This document shows positions 29,701 to 42,072 of a stretch of DNA of 64,000 bases, piece by piece. The position numbers and the translations under genes are program-made. Below the pieces are notes generated by a model, which was not told where the DNA came from, ran no database searches, and was given only the letters and a program-made list of their open reading frames with translations. Location: contig JASPKZ010007535.1 of assembly GCA_030220185.1 (NCBI GenBank), positions 468,001 through 532,000 on the forward strand, written 5' to 3'. How positions within the stretch are numbered: position 1 is the first letter of the stretch; every line of letters begins with the position of its first letter. The stretch comes from Diploptera punctata (taxonomy: Eukaryota; Arthropoda; Insecta; Blattodea; Blaberidae).

Positions 29701-30343
29701 TTTCAAAGATTTGTAATAAAAAATATATGGTCAGAAAAAATGTTGAATAACGACATAGGCTATATGACGAAATAGGTGGTAACCATAGCAACAAGGGCAA
29801 GAATATAAACTTAACAGGAACTTGTAAGATATAGATTCGTCTTCCACGAAGGCGCCCAAATGGAATTCCCCTGCTTATCAGAGTAGGTGGGAGGGTAAAG
29901 GAGGTTGAAAAGAAAGAAATGGTCTACCCTGTTCATCAGTAAAATGTGCTCCAAATGTGGATTTAGAGCTGGAAGCGTTTTGGTGAAGGAAAAAAGTGGG
30001 TGGAAAGGGGTGAAGAAAGAATTTCATTGATCAATCTGAAGGACGGGGAAAAAATCTACTCCAAATCAAGCGATTTTCCATGCAAAATTCGATTTGCGAG
30101 TCTAGGCTAGCCTTCGGTCAAAGCACTTACAAGAAAGAATTTGAATTCAGCACTAGAAAAACAAGAAGGATTCTCGACTTTCCGAGACATGGTGGTTAAA
30201 AATAACAATAACTAAAAATTGTACCATCAAGAGGCACTACAACTTTTTTTTTAATTAACAGTTTTGGCTTTCTCAACATAATTATTCTCCACTCCTTTAT
30301 TATTGCTGTCTATTTATAACGTTCAACTCCTTTAGATATATAA

Positions 30344-30345
<2 letters not shown>
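29701..30345. other. No gene recognised
   Basis: Mixed composition, somewhat richer in G near 29890-30070 (GGTGGGAGGGTAAAGGAGG). No reading frame of note. TAGGCTA at 29756. Confidence 0.5.

Positions 30346-30347
<2 letters not shown>

Positions 30348-30430
<83 letters not shown>
30348..30430. repeat. (CA)n-(TA)n microsatellite
   Basis: CA run to 30391 then TA run to 30430. Confidence 0.92.
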
Positions 30431-30431
<1 letters not shown>

Positions 30432-30544
30432 CCATTTTTCTTGACCTTCCTACTGATTTTGTTAACAGTGATTTCCAAATATAGATTTTTTTTCTAATTT
30501 ATCATAATATATAGCATTATAATTGTATCACTGAAGACTTAATC

Positions 30545-30815
30545 CCACTACAGGCCTCGGGTGGCCCTTGGGGTAGTGGGAGGTTAAGACTCCCAGTTTT
30601 CTAGAAAATCGGCACTTGATGTCAGCCGGGTTGTCAGCCCTGCGTGGCCGCCTTTACCCCCAGAACAAGCATCTGGTACTAATTTCCGTTAGAAGCAGAG
30701 TCATAGAGCCGCCATAAGGTTTTAGGTCAGTTTAAAAATCCTGACCCCACCAGGACTTGAATCCTCGACCTTCTGACTTGTAGCGCAGTGCCTTAACCAC
30801 TACGCTACGGCTACT
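30545..30815 (-). mobile_element. SINE-C
   Basis: CAGGCCTCGGGTGGCCCTTG at the left (3' side), then the body, and the head GCAGTGCCTTAACCACTACG at the right, the complement of the A-box. Full-length apart from the T tail. Confidence 0.85.
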
Positions 30816-30892
30816 CTTCTAAATTTAATAAAATAAAATAATTTGTTTACTTCAAATAGTTTTATTTCACCAATCATCGTCCGTCCCGATTA

Positions 30893-31095
30893 CGATGTTC
30901 GCCTTTTGTTCGATGGTTCGTTGGTTCAAACCCGGATGGGATTTTTTTTCAGGGCGTCAAATCCTGAGTATGGATTCATTTAGAAGGGAACTAAAGCCCT
31001 GGGTCACGTGTCCTAGATTTATGGCACGTAAAAGAATCTAAAACCCAAATTGAAGAGGTATCTTAGAACAATTTGACGGAATTTCATGCTAAAAT
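30893..31095 (+). mobile_element. SINE-D, diverged
   Basis: GGTTCAAACCCGGATGGGAT B-box, TCAAATCCTGAGTATGG, GGGAACTAAAGCCCTGGGTC, GGCACGTAAAAGAATCT. Same order as 38225-38622 and close to 51727. Confidence 0.6.
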
Positions 31096-31139
31096 TTGAA
31101 TTGCGACGCTTATGACCTTGGCTATTTATACAAAAAAAG

Positions 31140-31760
31140 TATATTTTAATTTTCATGTTCCTAGTTGTAGTCCATCATTATGTTTTTACTTTTCTCTCGT
31201 ACAAATCCTCCATAGCCTTCTGACCTGTGCATATTCAGTGCCCAGATCTCTCTTATTCATTGCTTCATTGATCCAAGTACTCTTGATCTTCCTCTCATTC
31301 TTGTTCCTGGCGGTTTCCAATAGTGAATTTTTAAAACCATCTTTCATCTCCCATTCTCATCAAATGGCTAAAGCACTTTTGATTTTTATTCTAAATCCAC
31401 AGCCTCTTCAGAATCCCATCTTAATTAAGATTATAAGTACGAGTGTATCCTTAATTGAAAAATAGGCGTGAAATGGTATCTTATCAATATTGTCCCTAAT
31501 GTCTTGATTCATTACACGATCGAGACCGAGATATTATAACCCTGTTTTAAGAAGCCCGTTTCAACTGCTCGTCCTGTTTTTCTATAACATTCATATCTCA
31601 TATTCACACCCATAGGTCAGTAATGAGTCAACCACCATTTTTGCTCGGTACATTTTGCATTTTTTAAATGTTTGCTCTGACATACTAAATTTAAATTTGG
31701 CGTATTTGTTTTTTTTTACTCTGTTCTATTCGATTTATTGTTTCTCTTTTCTACTGATGA
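31140..31760 (-). pseudogene. Probable LINE relic
   Basis: Minus-strand translations in several frames give DSLLTYGCEYEI-like and RNQDIRDNIDKIP-like pieces typical of the post-RT region of RTE-like LINEs. Heavily decayed, so weak. Confidence 0.35.
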
Positions 31761-31984
31761 CATCATCGTTAATTAGTAAATCCCGATGTTAATTGTATTT
31801 ATTATCAAATGTTTTGTTTAGCTGACTCCTTGGATTTCTGTTCCTTCGTCAAATTTCCTCGCTTACTACATCATCATTCAGCTGTCATTGAATTAGGCCA
31901 CTTTATTGGTCTGTTCCTGTCTGAATGTGGGTTCATGTCAAGGTGTCCCATCATGGGACGTCCTCTTAGTTTTTTTTTCCCCCT

Positions 31985-32035
31985 ATTGAAACCAACTCAC
32001 TGACACTATCGAATCTGAGGTTCATGAGCATCGTA
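31985..32035 (-). pseudogene. LINE-R 3' end fragment
   Basis: CCAACTCACTGACACTATCG then AATCTGAGGTTCATG is the complement of the LINE-R 3' terminus. Confidence 0.6.
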
Positions 32036-32732
32036 CAAAAACTCTCTATACTTTTTGTTCCTATTGGTTTATAATTTTAGACTCATAATTAAACATAAAA
32101 AACTCCATTTGAATTAATTCATGAAAAAAAGAAGGCCCCCAGCGCATACTTTTTAATAAAATTGAGATTTTGTTTCGCGTGTTCTGCATTCTTACATAAG
32201 CGGCCTTTAATCCGACTTCATTGTATTGACTATAAGAGAAATCTATATATTCTATTCAAAGAAAAATATTATGTGTAGAAGTGCAGAACATGTTAATACA
32301 AAAAAAACTCATTTAATGAAAAATGGATTCAGGCCCTTCCTGCATGAAGCGATTAATTTAAAGAAACCTATAAAAATCACAACTTAAGATCGAATCTGAA
32401 CCATATCTGCTTAGCAGCTCGTTTTACTTTTTAGATAGCGTTTAACATGATCACAAATGTTTGGTAAGGCCACCCCTCATCCCTATCGCAGCTACGAGGT
32501 ACAAACAACCTCCTCCCAATCCCCCACTGCCATCAAATTACTAGTTGAGAAACAATTTGTTGCCTGCAGTAATTAGAGCTATGTTATATTCAAGAGCATC
32601 CCCAGTGGCGCCGCGCTATAGGTCTACGCACCTGCTCAGCACTCTTGCATTTCATCCTTTAGAAACAGTGTGATATGCACTAAAAATTAATAAAATAATA
32701 TTCCTAAAGTAAGGCATAGGGAACTGGAGTAT
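32036..32732. other. No gene recognised
   Basis: AT-rich; a moderately GC-richer patch at 32460-32640 has no identifiable content. Confidence 0.5.
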
Positions 32733-32935
32733 AAAGATTTTTGGGCTCGTAAAGGAATCTCAAGTTCAAATTAAGAGTCTATGAGCAAATTTTAATCTGC
32801 CTTCCCAGTCCAACTAATGTCATAGTTGTCAATAAGGTGTCTTTTTGTGACGATGAATTAACCACTTGTCATTCGCTAACATCTGTAGAGAAATAAGTAT
32901 AACTAAATTAAGTAACTTGCACAATGGCTAGATTA
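32733..32935 (+). mobile_element. SINE-D 3' part
   Basis: AAAGATTTTTGGGCTCGTAA, AAGTATAACTAAATTAAGTA and the spacing between them match SINE-D 38375-38550. The head is missing. Confidence 0.5.
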
Positions 32936-33104
32936 ACTTAAAATCTTGTTAATAACCCGATGAAACCTAGGTGTTAATCTAATTGGTTTGCAGCATTTCC
33001 AAAATTTAGTTTCTTTAACACCCTAAAGATTATTGTGATTTTTCTTAATTTCAAGTATATCATCGAGAGTGCATTTCAAAAACATCATGTTAACTAAATA
33101 ACTA

Positions 33105-33345
33105 ACGCACTAGCACTACTGAAACTGAAGTTTCATGGCCTTGCGGACATAATGCATCTTTATACTGACTTAATGCTATCCAGTCATTTCCTGTATAATT
33201 TACCTCCTTCAAATCATGGTTAATATTAATTGTTCTTCCATCTCATTTTGGCCTATATATGGGACGATTTCCCTCTGGTTTTCCTACAGGAAGCTTGTGT
33301 GCCCCCCTTTTTTTATTTGTTCCCCATCCGCGTGAGCCACAAGTC
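33105..33345 (-). pseudogene. LINE-R C-terminal fragment
   Basis: GTTTCATGGCCTTGCGGACAT, ATTTCCTGTATAATTTACC and GATTTCCCTCTGGTTTTCCT are the complement of the LINE-R tail coding 'GKPEGKR...AAMNL'. Decayed. Confidence 0.6.
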
Positions 33346-33351
33346 TTGCCC

Positions 33352-33418
33352 ATATATATATATATATATATATATATCTATATATATATATATATAATGT
33401 GTGTGTGTGTGGTGTGTG
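33352..33418. repeat. (TA)n(GT)n microsatellite
   Basis: TA run interrupted once, then GT run. Confidence 0.9.
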
Positions 33419-35160
33419 CTTTTTTATTCTTTCAATCCCACGAATATTAAAGTTATCAAATTACCGAAATACTTTTAGCTAATAAAGAGTCACTGTGTTT
33501 GTTTACTAAATTTTATAGGATCACATTATCTTATTTTCAACAAGTAAATTGCATAATAAAATGTCTGCGACCAATTCAAGGTTCAATCCTGTCCAGCAAA
33601 AGTAAGAAGATTTTTCTACTCTAATTCGTATCTAAACGGGCCTCGATTCTTTCTCAACCTCCTATAAAATAAGTACCGAACAAATTTCCTGGAAGTAAAG
33701 TCGGCCGGATTTATAGTCATTCATCCCCACTTCACCTTACCTCTGACCAAAGTCCTTGCTCCATGAAGCATAATTATATTTCAGTAATTTCAGAAGCAAT
33801 CATCGTATGTTAAAGCAAACAAAATATGTAGCAATTATTTTGTTGCCAATGAAATTGAACGAAATGTAGAATCATCCCTTAATTAAAGTCAAGATGTTAA
33901 AACCCTAGATCGTTAACTGTTTTGATATTTATAGGGGGTGGATATTTCCTTTTGGGAAAGAGGAGGGTTGGTTTGGCAAACTATATGCTGAATATCATTG
34001 TTACACCCTGACAATAATTTAAGAGAGAGAGTAAGGACCTTGGGGCTAAAACCACAATTAATTTGCCATGGGGGTGTATATTCTCTAAAACAAACGTTAA
34101 CCACCCCTCTTTTCCAACCCTCTAACCCCCCTACAGTACAACATCCTTCAATAGAGAGACCTGGCATACAATCCAAGGTCTATTGTTGTTATGGGTCTAA
34201 CTCTTTCATTATAGAAAATGTATAGAACGACCCAATTGTTACGAAAGCAGTTTCACCACGTAATTAACAATACACATGTAGATAAATGAATATCATACGC
34301 CTTGCTTTTGTTTTAATGTCCACTTTTTAAAAAATAACATTTACCTCCCATTAATAGAATAAAAACAATCGCAGAAAAATGAAACAATAGAACGTGTAGT
34401 TACAATTTTTTTAATAAATGCTCGGAAACATAGTCTAATTTTTCTCATTAGTGGTTGTGAATTAGATATCCTTATTCCTACATTTCCAGATCATTTATTT
34501 ACGACCTTCAAAAACAATAGCATGTTTGGATGCATGAGTGTATGAGGTAATTCAATGAAATAGACTTGCTATTGCTGAACTTAATTTAATTATTTCCAAT
34601 AAATTATTTAAGTCCAATTAATTATAAAATTACGTTATATAGTAAATTCTGTCAAAACTGTTGATTTATTCGATTTTTTAAACCTTCTCTTTAAAATACG
34701 TACAATTCAAAATTTGGGAGTTTTTATATACGTGCTTAAACATTAAAATTAATAATAAATTTTCATACATCTTATAGTGTTAATTTATTATTCAGTGTGA
34801 CAATATACAGTGAATATACAGTTTTTAAAAGTACTCAACTTAAGCTTAATTTATAAAAAAGAAAACACAGGTTTTTAAGATACGTCCGACAAAAATAAAT
34901 TTTTAAAATTGTAAATGAAATGTAAAACTTCTTTTACGAATAGTGATAAGTTTTATCAAATGCTATGTCATATCTGGCCCATATGAGTGATAACATCTAA
35001 AGATACATATATGGTGCGATAGCTCTGAAACCCAAGACCGACTAAAATGTTCACTGTCACTAATAGTGACCGCAAGCCTTAGTCTCAGTTTTTTTTAACC
35101 GGAAAAACTATAAATAAAATAAATACATTTCTTGAGATATCATCGTCATCATGGATGCTA
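33419..35160. other. No gene recognised (1.7 kb)
   Basis: Long AT-rich stretch. The 60-90 codon ORFs at 33.9-34.2 kb overlap on opposite strands and show no protein-like pattern. I see no repeat shared with the rest of the window. Confidence 0.5.
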
Positions 35161-35330
35161 ACAGCCTGTTGCAGGCCTTTATCGCCTCCATTGTCCTCAA
35201 TCTTCTACCTTCCATCTCCATCCACTTACTTCCATTGCCCTGAGATCTTGTTCCATGTTATTCATCCAATTGATAGAAAGTCGCCCAACTTTCCACTTGC
35301 CATTAATTTTATTTGAAATTACTTCACGAC

Positions 35331-35611
35331 CAGATATAATAAGAACAGTTAAGTCTCGTAGACTGCGATGGGCAGGACATGTTGCACGTATGGGGAATGA
35401 ATGACTTGCATGGAAGCTTCTTGTAGGAAAGCCAGAGGGAAAACGCTCAGTTGGTAGACCAGGTGGGAGAATAACATTAACTATGATCTGAGGGAAGTAG
35501 ATTATACAGGGAATGATTGGAAAGTATTAGCTCAGGATAGGGATGTGTGGAGAGCTTATGTTCGCGCGGCCATGAACCTACGGGTTCGATAGTGCCAGTG
35601 AGTAAGTAAGT
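35331..35611 (+). pseudogene. LINE-R, short 5'-truncated insertion with target duplication
   Basis: Starts at CCAGATATAATAAGAACAGT (coding PDIIRTVKSRRLRW..) and runs to the 3' end CGGGTTCGATAGTGCCAGTG plus (GTAA)n. ATTACTTCACGAC at 35318-35330 and 35612-35624 is a 13-bp target duplication. This defines the LINE-R 3' end as GTAA repeats. The flanking DNA (35165-35317) may be part of another antisense LINE tail. Confidence 0.88.
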
Positions 35612-35624
35612 ATTACTTCACGAC

Positions 35625-36650
35625 ATAGATCTGATTATTTTTTCACTAATAAGTGATGCAGACTTTTTTATTTTTTAGGTTTTAATCACGTTGACTAAAT
35701 CGGTGCATCAATACACTATTTATACTTCATGAAGACATCTGGTCCGCTAAATATCATTTTCACATATCCGGCCTAAATTTCTCCTTGAGATTTTCTTTCC
35801 GAATATTTTAAGTTGATTTCCTTTCATCATTGTATCTCGGCCTCACGACCATAAGGAATTGTATGGCTCAGAAATGTTATATATATATATATTTTTTTTT
35901 GATGAGTGAGATATTGAGAGTTCAATAGTTTTTCAAATCCAAAATATAATTTATTAGCTAACTTTAATATTTTATTAATTTTTAGGTAAACTTTATATTC
36001 TTATAATTAAACTATTTCAACCTTCCAAACATATATTACGGTTTAAGATATATTAAACAGAAGTAAGCCTTAATAGAATAAATTGAGGCACTAACATTTA
36101 TTTTTAAAATGTACAATAATAAAAATGAGGAAGACGGAATTTTGAAATTCACAATTATTCAATTAACAGCACAGAATGAAAAAAAAAATAATCAGGAAAG
36201 GCGTTAACATATAATTAAATAATATGTGAAAGAAGATGGAAAATCGTTAAATATAAAGTCAACAAAACATTGTACAATCATAAAATTAATTAACTTTAAA
36301 AAAATAACACGACAGAAACCAAGGCAAGATAAAAAGTAACACATTAGAAAGACAAAAATTGAATAATTAAATGCGTGGAAACATTTGGCAATCAACACAC
36401 AAAAACAGATATGAGAATGGATAAAAAAACAATAGAAATCTCAAGTTTACAGAACATAACAACGAAACAAAAATGAAAAATCGGCTTTCTAAGTAAATTA
36501 GTAAATTAAATTTCTACTTGTTATTGTAACTAACAACTGAAGAGAAAAATCTACAAAAAATGAAATCAATAAAAAAAGGCACAAATTACAACACTGTAAA
36601 AGCAAATTTAACGAAGAGGTTAAAACAACGCTGGAGACTTCAATTTTTAA
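35625..36650. other. No gene recognised (1 kb)
   Basis: Very AT-rich, A-rich on the plus strand. No coding or repeat match. Confidence 0.5.
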
Positions 36651-36654
36651 TTTA

Positions 36655-37665
36655 TTCCACATTATTCTTGTTCTGTATTGCAGCTTTGCTGAGTATCATG
36701 AGTGAGTGTGTTTCACATTATTCTTGTTCTGTATTGCAGCTTTGCTGAGTATCATGAGTGAGTGTGTTTCACATTATTCTTGTTCTGTATTGCAGCTTTG
36801 CTGAGTATCATGAGTGAGTGTGTTTCACATTATTCTTGTTCTGTATTGCAGCTTTGCTGAGTATCATGAGTGAGTGTGTTTCACATTTTCTTGTTCTGTA
36901 TTGCAGCTTTGCTGAGTATCATGAGTGAGTGTGTTTCACATTATTCTTGTTCTGTATTGCAGCTTTGCTGAGTATCATGAGTGAGTGTGTTTCACATTAT
37001 TCTTGTTCTGTATTGCAGCTTTGCTGAGTATCATGAGTGAGTGTGTTTCACATTATTCTTGTTCTGTATTGCAGCTTTGCTGAGTATCATGAGTGAGTGT
37101 GTTTCACATTATTCTTGTTCTGTATTGCAGCTTTGCTGAGTATCATGAGTGAGTGTGTTTCACATTATTCTTGTTCTGTATTGCAGCTTTGCTGAGTATC
37201 ATGAGTGAGTGTGTTTTTCACATTATTCTTGTTCTGTATTGCAGCTTTGCTGAGTATCATGAGTGAGTGTGTTTCACATTATTCTTGTTCTGTATTGCAG
37301 CTTTGCTGAGTATCATGAGTGAGTGTGTTTCACATTATTCTTGTTCTGTATTGCAGCTTTGCTGAGTATCATGAGTGAGTGTGTTTCACATTATTCTTGT
37401 TCTGTATTGCAGCTTTGCTGAGTATCATGAGTGAGTGTGTTTCACATTATTCTTGTTCTGTATTGCAGCTTTGCTGAGTATCATGAGTGAGTGTGTTTCA
37501 CATTATTCTTGTTCTGTATTGCAGCTTTGCTGAGTATCATGAGTGAGTGTGTTTCACATTATTCTTGTTCTGTATTGCAGCTTTGCTGAGTATCATGAGT
37601 GAGTGTGTTTCACATTATTCTTGTTCTGTATTGCAGCTTTGCTGAGTATCATGAGTGAGTGTGTT
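36655..37665 (+). repeat. 56-bp minisatellite, about 18 units
   Basis: Unit contains CACATTATTCTTGTTCTGTA, TTGCAGCTTTGCTGAGTATC and ATGAGTGAGTGTGTTT. Units are almost identical; I see one with a 2-bp deletion (near 36885) and one with a 2-bp insertion (near 37215). Each unit has a pyrimidine-rich TTGCAG like a 3' splice site and, 18 bases on, GTGAGT like a 5' splice site. No long ORF because 56 is not a multiple of 3. Confidence 0.95.
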
Positions 37666-38055
37666 TTCGATTAATTCTATATCATTAACTTCACTTTCTG
37701 GCCACTCTCCCTGTGACATTGCACAAGCTTTCAGTTATGTTGCGCTCGATCCAGCGCAAGTCTCATTGCTCCACTCCATGAAATAGTGCCTTAAACGGCT
37801 CGAGTGCGGCACAGGACAATATTGTAAAATACCAGAATTAAATTCCAAGGCCGGCAATTCTGAATTAACATCTCAGTCATTAAGACAATGTTGGGTTGTA
37901 TGAGCAAAAATTAGGCTATTTTATTAGTAAATTTCTTGAATACATGTATCCTAAATGTGGATCATACGTTCGATAATAATGTGAATAAATAATTAAATAA
38001 ATACCAGGTTATCAAAAATATATTTTTTATTTAATTTTCTTAATCATTGCCATCA
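37666..38055. other. No gene recognised
   Basis: Unmatched sequence with TAGGCTA at 37912. Confidence 0.5.
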
Positions 38056-38059
38056 GTTT

Positions 38060-38195
38060 GTCATTCTCTCCTGGCACTGGCGTATTGTAACCCACTTCTG
38101 AGGTTGGGGAGCCTAGAAGGCGGGGTTACGCTGTTCCAATGATATGATGGGCGATGATGGTAATGATGCGCCAGGAGAGGCCTTAATCCTAAACT
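38060..38195 (-). mobile_element. SINE-B 3' half
   Basis: GTAACCCACTTCTGAGGTTG, GGCGGGGTTAC and GCGCCAGGAGAG are the complement of the SINE-B tail. The 'GACAACCTGG' terminus is absent. Confidence 0.65.
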
Positions 38196-38224
38196 TAATA
38201 TAATGATATGTATATCATAACGAT

Positions 38225-38622
38225 CGGCCGCGGTGGACTAGTGGTTATGCTTCTTGCCTCTGGTCCCGAGGGTCGCGGGTTCAAACCCGGCCGGGGTCGA
38301 TGGATTTTTTAGGATGGAAAAATCCAAGGAGCAAGTCCTCCGGGAGGGACTTTAAGCCGTGGGTCCCGAGTCTGAAGATTTTTCAGGCTCGTAAAAGATC
38401 CTTAAGCCTGAATGAAAGGCCTCTAAGAAAAATTTACCGAATTTACCCATCCTAGTACTACCTTGGTTTCCTAGATGTCAGTATGAGGCGGAACGCTGAC
38501 CACGGACAACTCAAATACATCTATACGAAAACAAGTGTAACTAAATTAGTATGGTGCAAATTCTTCCCTGTAGGGGGAAAGCGCCTAAATCTCTGTTAAG
38601 GAAAACATGGACTTACAAGAAG
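38225..38622 (+). mobile_element. SINE-D, full length with target duplication
   Basis: Head CGGCCGCGGTGGACTAGTGG (A-box), GGGTTCAAACCCGG (B-box), body TTTTTCAGGCTCGTAAAAGA, tail to ACTTACAAG. ATATCATAACGAT at 38212-38224 and 38623-38635 is a 13-bp target duplication. Reference copy of the family (about 398 bp). Confidence 0.88.
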
Positions 38623-38639
38623 ATATCATAACGATGAAT

Positions 38640-38786
38640 ATGATGGCCAGATTATGTTCGGGGACCATTTGGGTCCTAACGTTTCCTGGCTTTTGTCTTA
38701 CAGGTGAGGAAAAAACCCTAAAAAACCTCACCCAGGAAACTTGTCCCGATCGGGGATCGAACCCGGGCCCGCTGCGAGACAAGGCG
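38640..38786 (-). mobile_element. SINE-A fragment
   Basis: TTGTCTTACAGGTGAGGAAA and GGGATCGAACCCGGGCCCGC on the plus strand; lacks both the 3' part and the extreme 5' end. Confidence 0.8.
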
Positions 38787-39322
38787 TATTTTAAAGAAAT
38801 TATGACTTTGAGAACATATTCCGAAGATTATAGCCAACTTAAGTGGTTTATTTTAATCTAGCAGGGACGGCTTGACGTAATTCCTAAAACGCAATTTCTG
38901 TTTTCTTAATCATATTTCTCTACTTTTAAGTTATGTATATATCTACTCACTTGTACTCACGAGGCTGAGTCAGAGCTTATTCAAATATGTATTTCTGTCG
39001 ATTCAATATTTCACAATTCCTCGAAATGATTGCCATTAAAATAACTTTCACATAACCAAATACAACATGTTGTTTTAAAAACTGTGATATTGCGTACTGT
39101 ACTATAGTTATTAATAACGCTACAATCCCTCTTAATCCATAATCTCGAACTGCTCTCACCTAGAGGTGAAATAGCCAAGCAGGCGATTACAAAAGCAATA
39201 TATGAACAATGATCGTGGTTTTACGAATTATATTTGACAATTATAAAATCTTAAAATGCATAGCCGTCAATTTAAAAAGGAAAATAGGCTGTAATTATTA
39301 TGGTTTTTATTTTTATTGTTAT
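38787..39322. other. No gene recognised
   Basis: AT-rich, no coding or repeat match. Confidence 0.5.
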
Positions 39323-39515
39323 GTCCACCGCTGTGGTCTCGAGGTAGCGTGATGCCTTGTCACACAACGGGCCCGGGTTCGATCCCCGGCCGGGACAGTT
39401 TTTCTGGGTGAGGTTTTCATCGGGGTTTTTCCTCACCTGTAAGACATATGTCAGGAAAACTTTAAGGCCCAAACGGTCCCCGAAATCATATGGCCATCGC
39501 AATTATCATCATTCA
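39323..39515 (+). mobile_element. SINE-A 5' half
   Basis: TGTCCACCGCTGTGGTCTCG to CATATGGCCATCGC; the 3' third is missing. Confidence 0.85.
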
Positions 39516-39962
39516 TATCCATCTTAGATTAAGCTTAGGATTAGGGATTCGGCTCAACTGCACTTTTATTTAATATTTTAAACTTTTTCAAACAATTTTT
39601 ATAACATTATTAGACAATTTTGAAGTATTTATTTCAATATGAAAATCACAATATTTTCTCCACAGAGTATATTACTTAGTCTATGATTTTTCTATCGCTG
39701 ATTGGAGTGATAAGTAAGTGTACACACATTTTTAATAAACGTTTGGTATTTTAATATTATTAATATATTTTTTAACATAGATTTGCGGATTTATTGAAAA
39801 TATTGCTCATTTAAATTTCATAGCGATGGATAGTAATCGAGGATGATAATCGATATGTGGTTCGATTTTGGGTTATCGCTGGCTCTATAAATTCTGGCGC
39901 ATGCGCACTGTTGTTCTATAGGACTTTGAAAATATTTCACGCTAGTTTAATTACAGTTTTTC

Positions 39963-40122
39963 CAGGGATTCTCCTGGCGCACCACTATCATCATCATCAT
40001 CATCCATCATATCATCGGGGCAACTTAACCCCGACTTCCAGGCACCCCAACCTCAGAAGTGGGTTACAAGTACGCCATGCCAGGAGAGAACACCGGGAAT
40101 GTCGAAAGACAACCTGGGGCAC
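39963..40122 (+). mobile_element. SINE-B 3' half
   Basis: TCTCCTGGCGCACC, ATCGGGGCAACTTAACCCCG, GCACCCCAACCTCAGAAGTG and GACAACCTGGGGCA, followed by an A-run. Head missing. Confidence 0.7.
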
Positions 40123-40374
40123 TTGCAAAAAAAAAAGTTGGATCATTACAACTAGAGTCTACTTGGAGAAGGAGAGAAGTTACAGAAACCAGTGTTAACA
40201 ACCACAATTTCTTTCGTCAGAAACTTTACATATATCTGATACCACGACTATTCGTCTCTAAATAGAAAATCCAAAGCCATTAATTTTAAAGATAAAACTT
40301 CACAATAACATAGGTGTTAGTCCATGTATTTTCATACATAAATGAGGGGCCCACGAGTAAAACATAACTGGTAT

Positions 40375-40925
40375 TTTGGTCACAAACCAAGTTATAAGAT
40401 AGTCGTTAGTTACCAGGAAAGAAAAATCTAAACATGTCTGCCATTTGCTGACTTTTTCAAAAAATAATTAGACCTACTGCATTTATTTTCAGAGTACAAA
40501 ATACAATATGTCCAAAATATCAGTTACCATGATACAAACCAAGTTACAAGGTAGCCTTTAGTTACCAGGAAAGAAAAATCTAACATCTGCTGACATAAAA
40601 AAAAATTAGCTCTACTGTATTATATCAGAATACAAGATACAATATGTCCGAAATAGCAGTTACGATGATACAAACCAAGTTATAAGGTAGTCTGTAGTTA
40701 CCAGGAAAGAAAAATCTAACATCTGCTGACATATTAAAAAAATAATTAGCTCTACTGCATTATATCAGAATACAAGATAAAATATGTCCGAAATATCAGT
40801 TACGATGATACAAACCAAGTTATGAGGTAGTCTTTAGTTACCAGGGAAGAAATATCTAAACATTTCTGCCATCTGCTGACATTAGGCCTACTCAGAATAC
40901 AAGATCTTATATGTCCAAAATGTCA
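40375..40925. repeat. ~140-bp tandem repeat, four diverged units
   Basis: CAAACCAAGTTAT begins units at 40383, 40535, 40671 and 40811 (spacing 152, 136 and 140 bp). Shared blocks: GTTACCAGGAAAGAAAAATC, CATCTGCTGACAT and CAATATGTCC.AAATATCAG. No ORF. Confidence 0.85.
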
Positions 40926-41637
40926 GATGCTTTGTTTTTAACCCAAGTCCTTCAAATGTTTAAGACTCTCAAAATAAGATATGTTAGTAAGGGCATAACA
41001 ATATAAGTGAAGCATTGATAATAAACAAAAGACATTGCCGTAAAACTAATAATATTACAGTGTAGAGAGCCCTGTGAAAGTGACCGCATTTAATTAACAA
41101 TTCTAATTCCCGAGGGGTGGGGGAACATAAATACTAACAATAGAGGGCAGTAATGGCGTCAGTAACACTTAGTCTTCACAACAACAATAACAACATGCCA
41201 ACCCTCTGCTAATTGCAACACTTTTTGTAAACAATCATAACTACCCTGTACTAACAATCACGGCCTAATTATCTCCTATTTGTTTAGTAGCCTCAGATAC
41301 CCAGGTCTACCTGTTCTGCAATTATATTCCGAGCCCAGCTTAATTGGATGCATGTCAAAATAGCATTTTACAAAAATATTAAATAAAATATTTTTTTATA
41401 ATATAGGCTACTCCATATTGTACCCTAGATCATGAAATGTGCTTCAGATATTTAGCGAATATCATGTGGCTTGGATCTAGAATGATGATAATTGTATTAT
41501 TAGTCATTTGGACGATGTTAAGCAACAACCAGCTAAGCGTCATTAAAAAAATAGATTTTGATGCCATCTGTTTCATTGGCTCATAAAGTAAATGTTCGCA
41601 CACTTTTAGCGCCTAATCTTTATAGGCCTATACATGC
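40926..41637. other. No gene recognised
   Basis: AT-rich; TAGGCTA at 41404 and TAGGCCTA at 41623. Confidence 0.5.
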
Positions 41638-42072
41638 TTACTCTTACTTACTCACTGGCACTATTGAACCCTAAGTTCATGGCCGCGCGGATGTAATCTC
41701 TCCACATATCCCTATCCTGAGCTAATGCTTTCCAATCGTTCCCTGTATAATTCACTTCCCTCAAATCATAGTTAATGTTATTCTCCCACCTCACTCTTCA
41801 TCTACCAATTGAGCGTTCTCCCCTCTGGTTTTCCTACAAGACGCTTTCATGCATGTATTTCATTCCCCATTCGTGCCACATGTCCTGCCCATCGCAGTCT
41901 ACGAAACTTTAATGTTCTTCTTGTCTCTGGCTTCCTATAAAGGTCATGTGGTTCATTGTTAGCAGTCTTCTCAATTCACCTGTCTGATCATCTCTCTTTG
42001 GTCCAAAATGTTTCTAAGTACATTATTCTCAAATACTCGTAATATCCTTTCCTCCCTTAAAGTAAAAGAGGA
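41638..42072 (-). pseudogene. LINE-R C-terminal part
   Basis: 3' end at left (CTTACTTACTCACTGGCACT), then the complement of AAMNLRVR, GRPRMRW-type and LRRLRWAGHVARM-type coding, up to EERRILRVFENN. Frameshifts present, 5'-truncated near 42072. Confidence 0.75.

Noticed and set aside
33913..34225. Opposed 75-87 codon ORFs
   Set aside because: Overlap on opposite strands with no family pattern or repeat homology.
36560..36748. 62-codon ORF entering the minisatellite
   Set aside because: A-rich start plus one repeat unit; the 56-bp period breaks any frame.
36655..37665. CRISPR-like array
   Set aside because: Head-to-tail identical units without variable spacers, in eukaryotic DNA.
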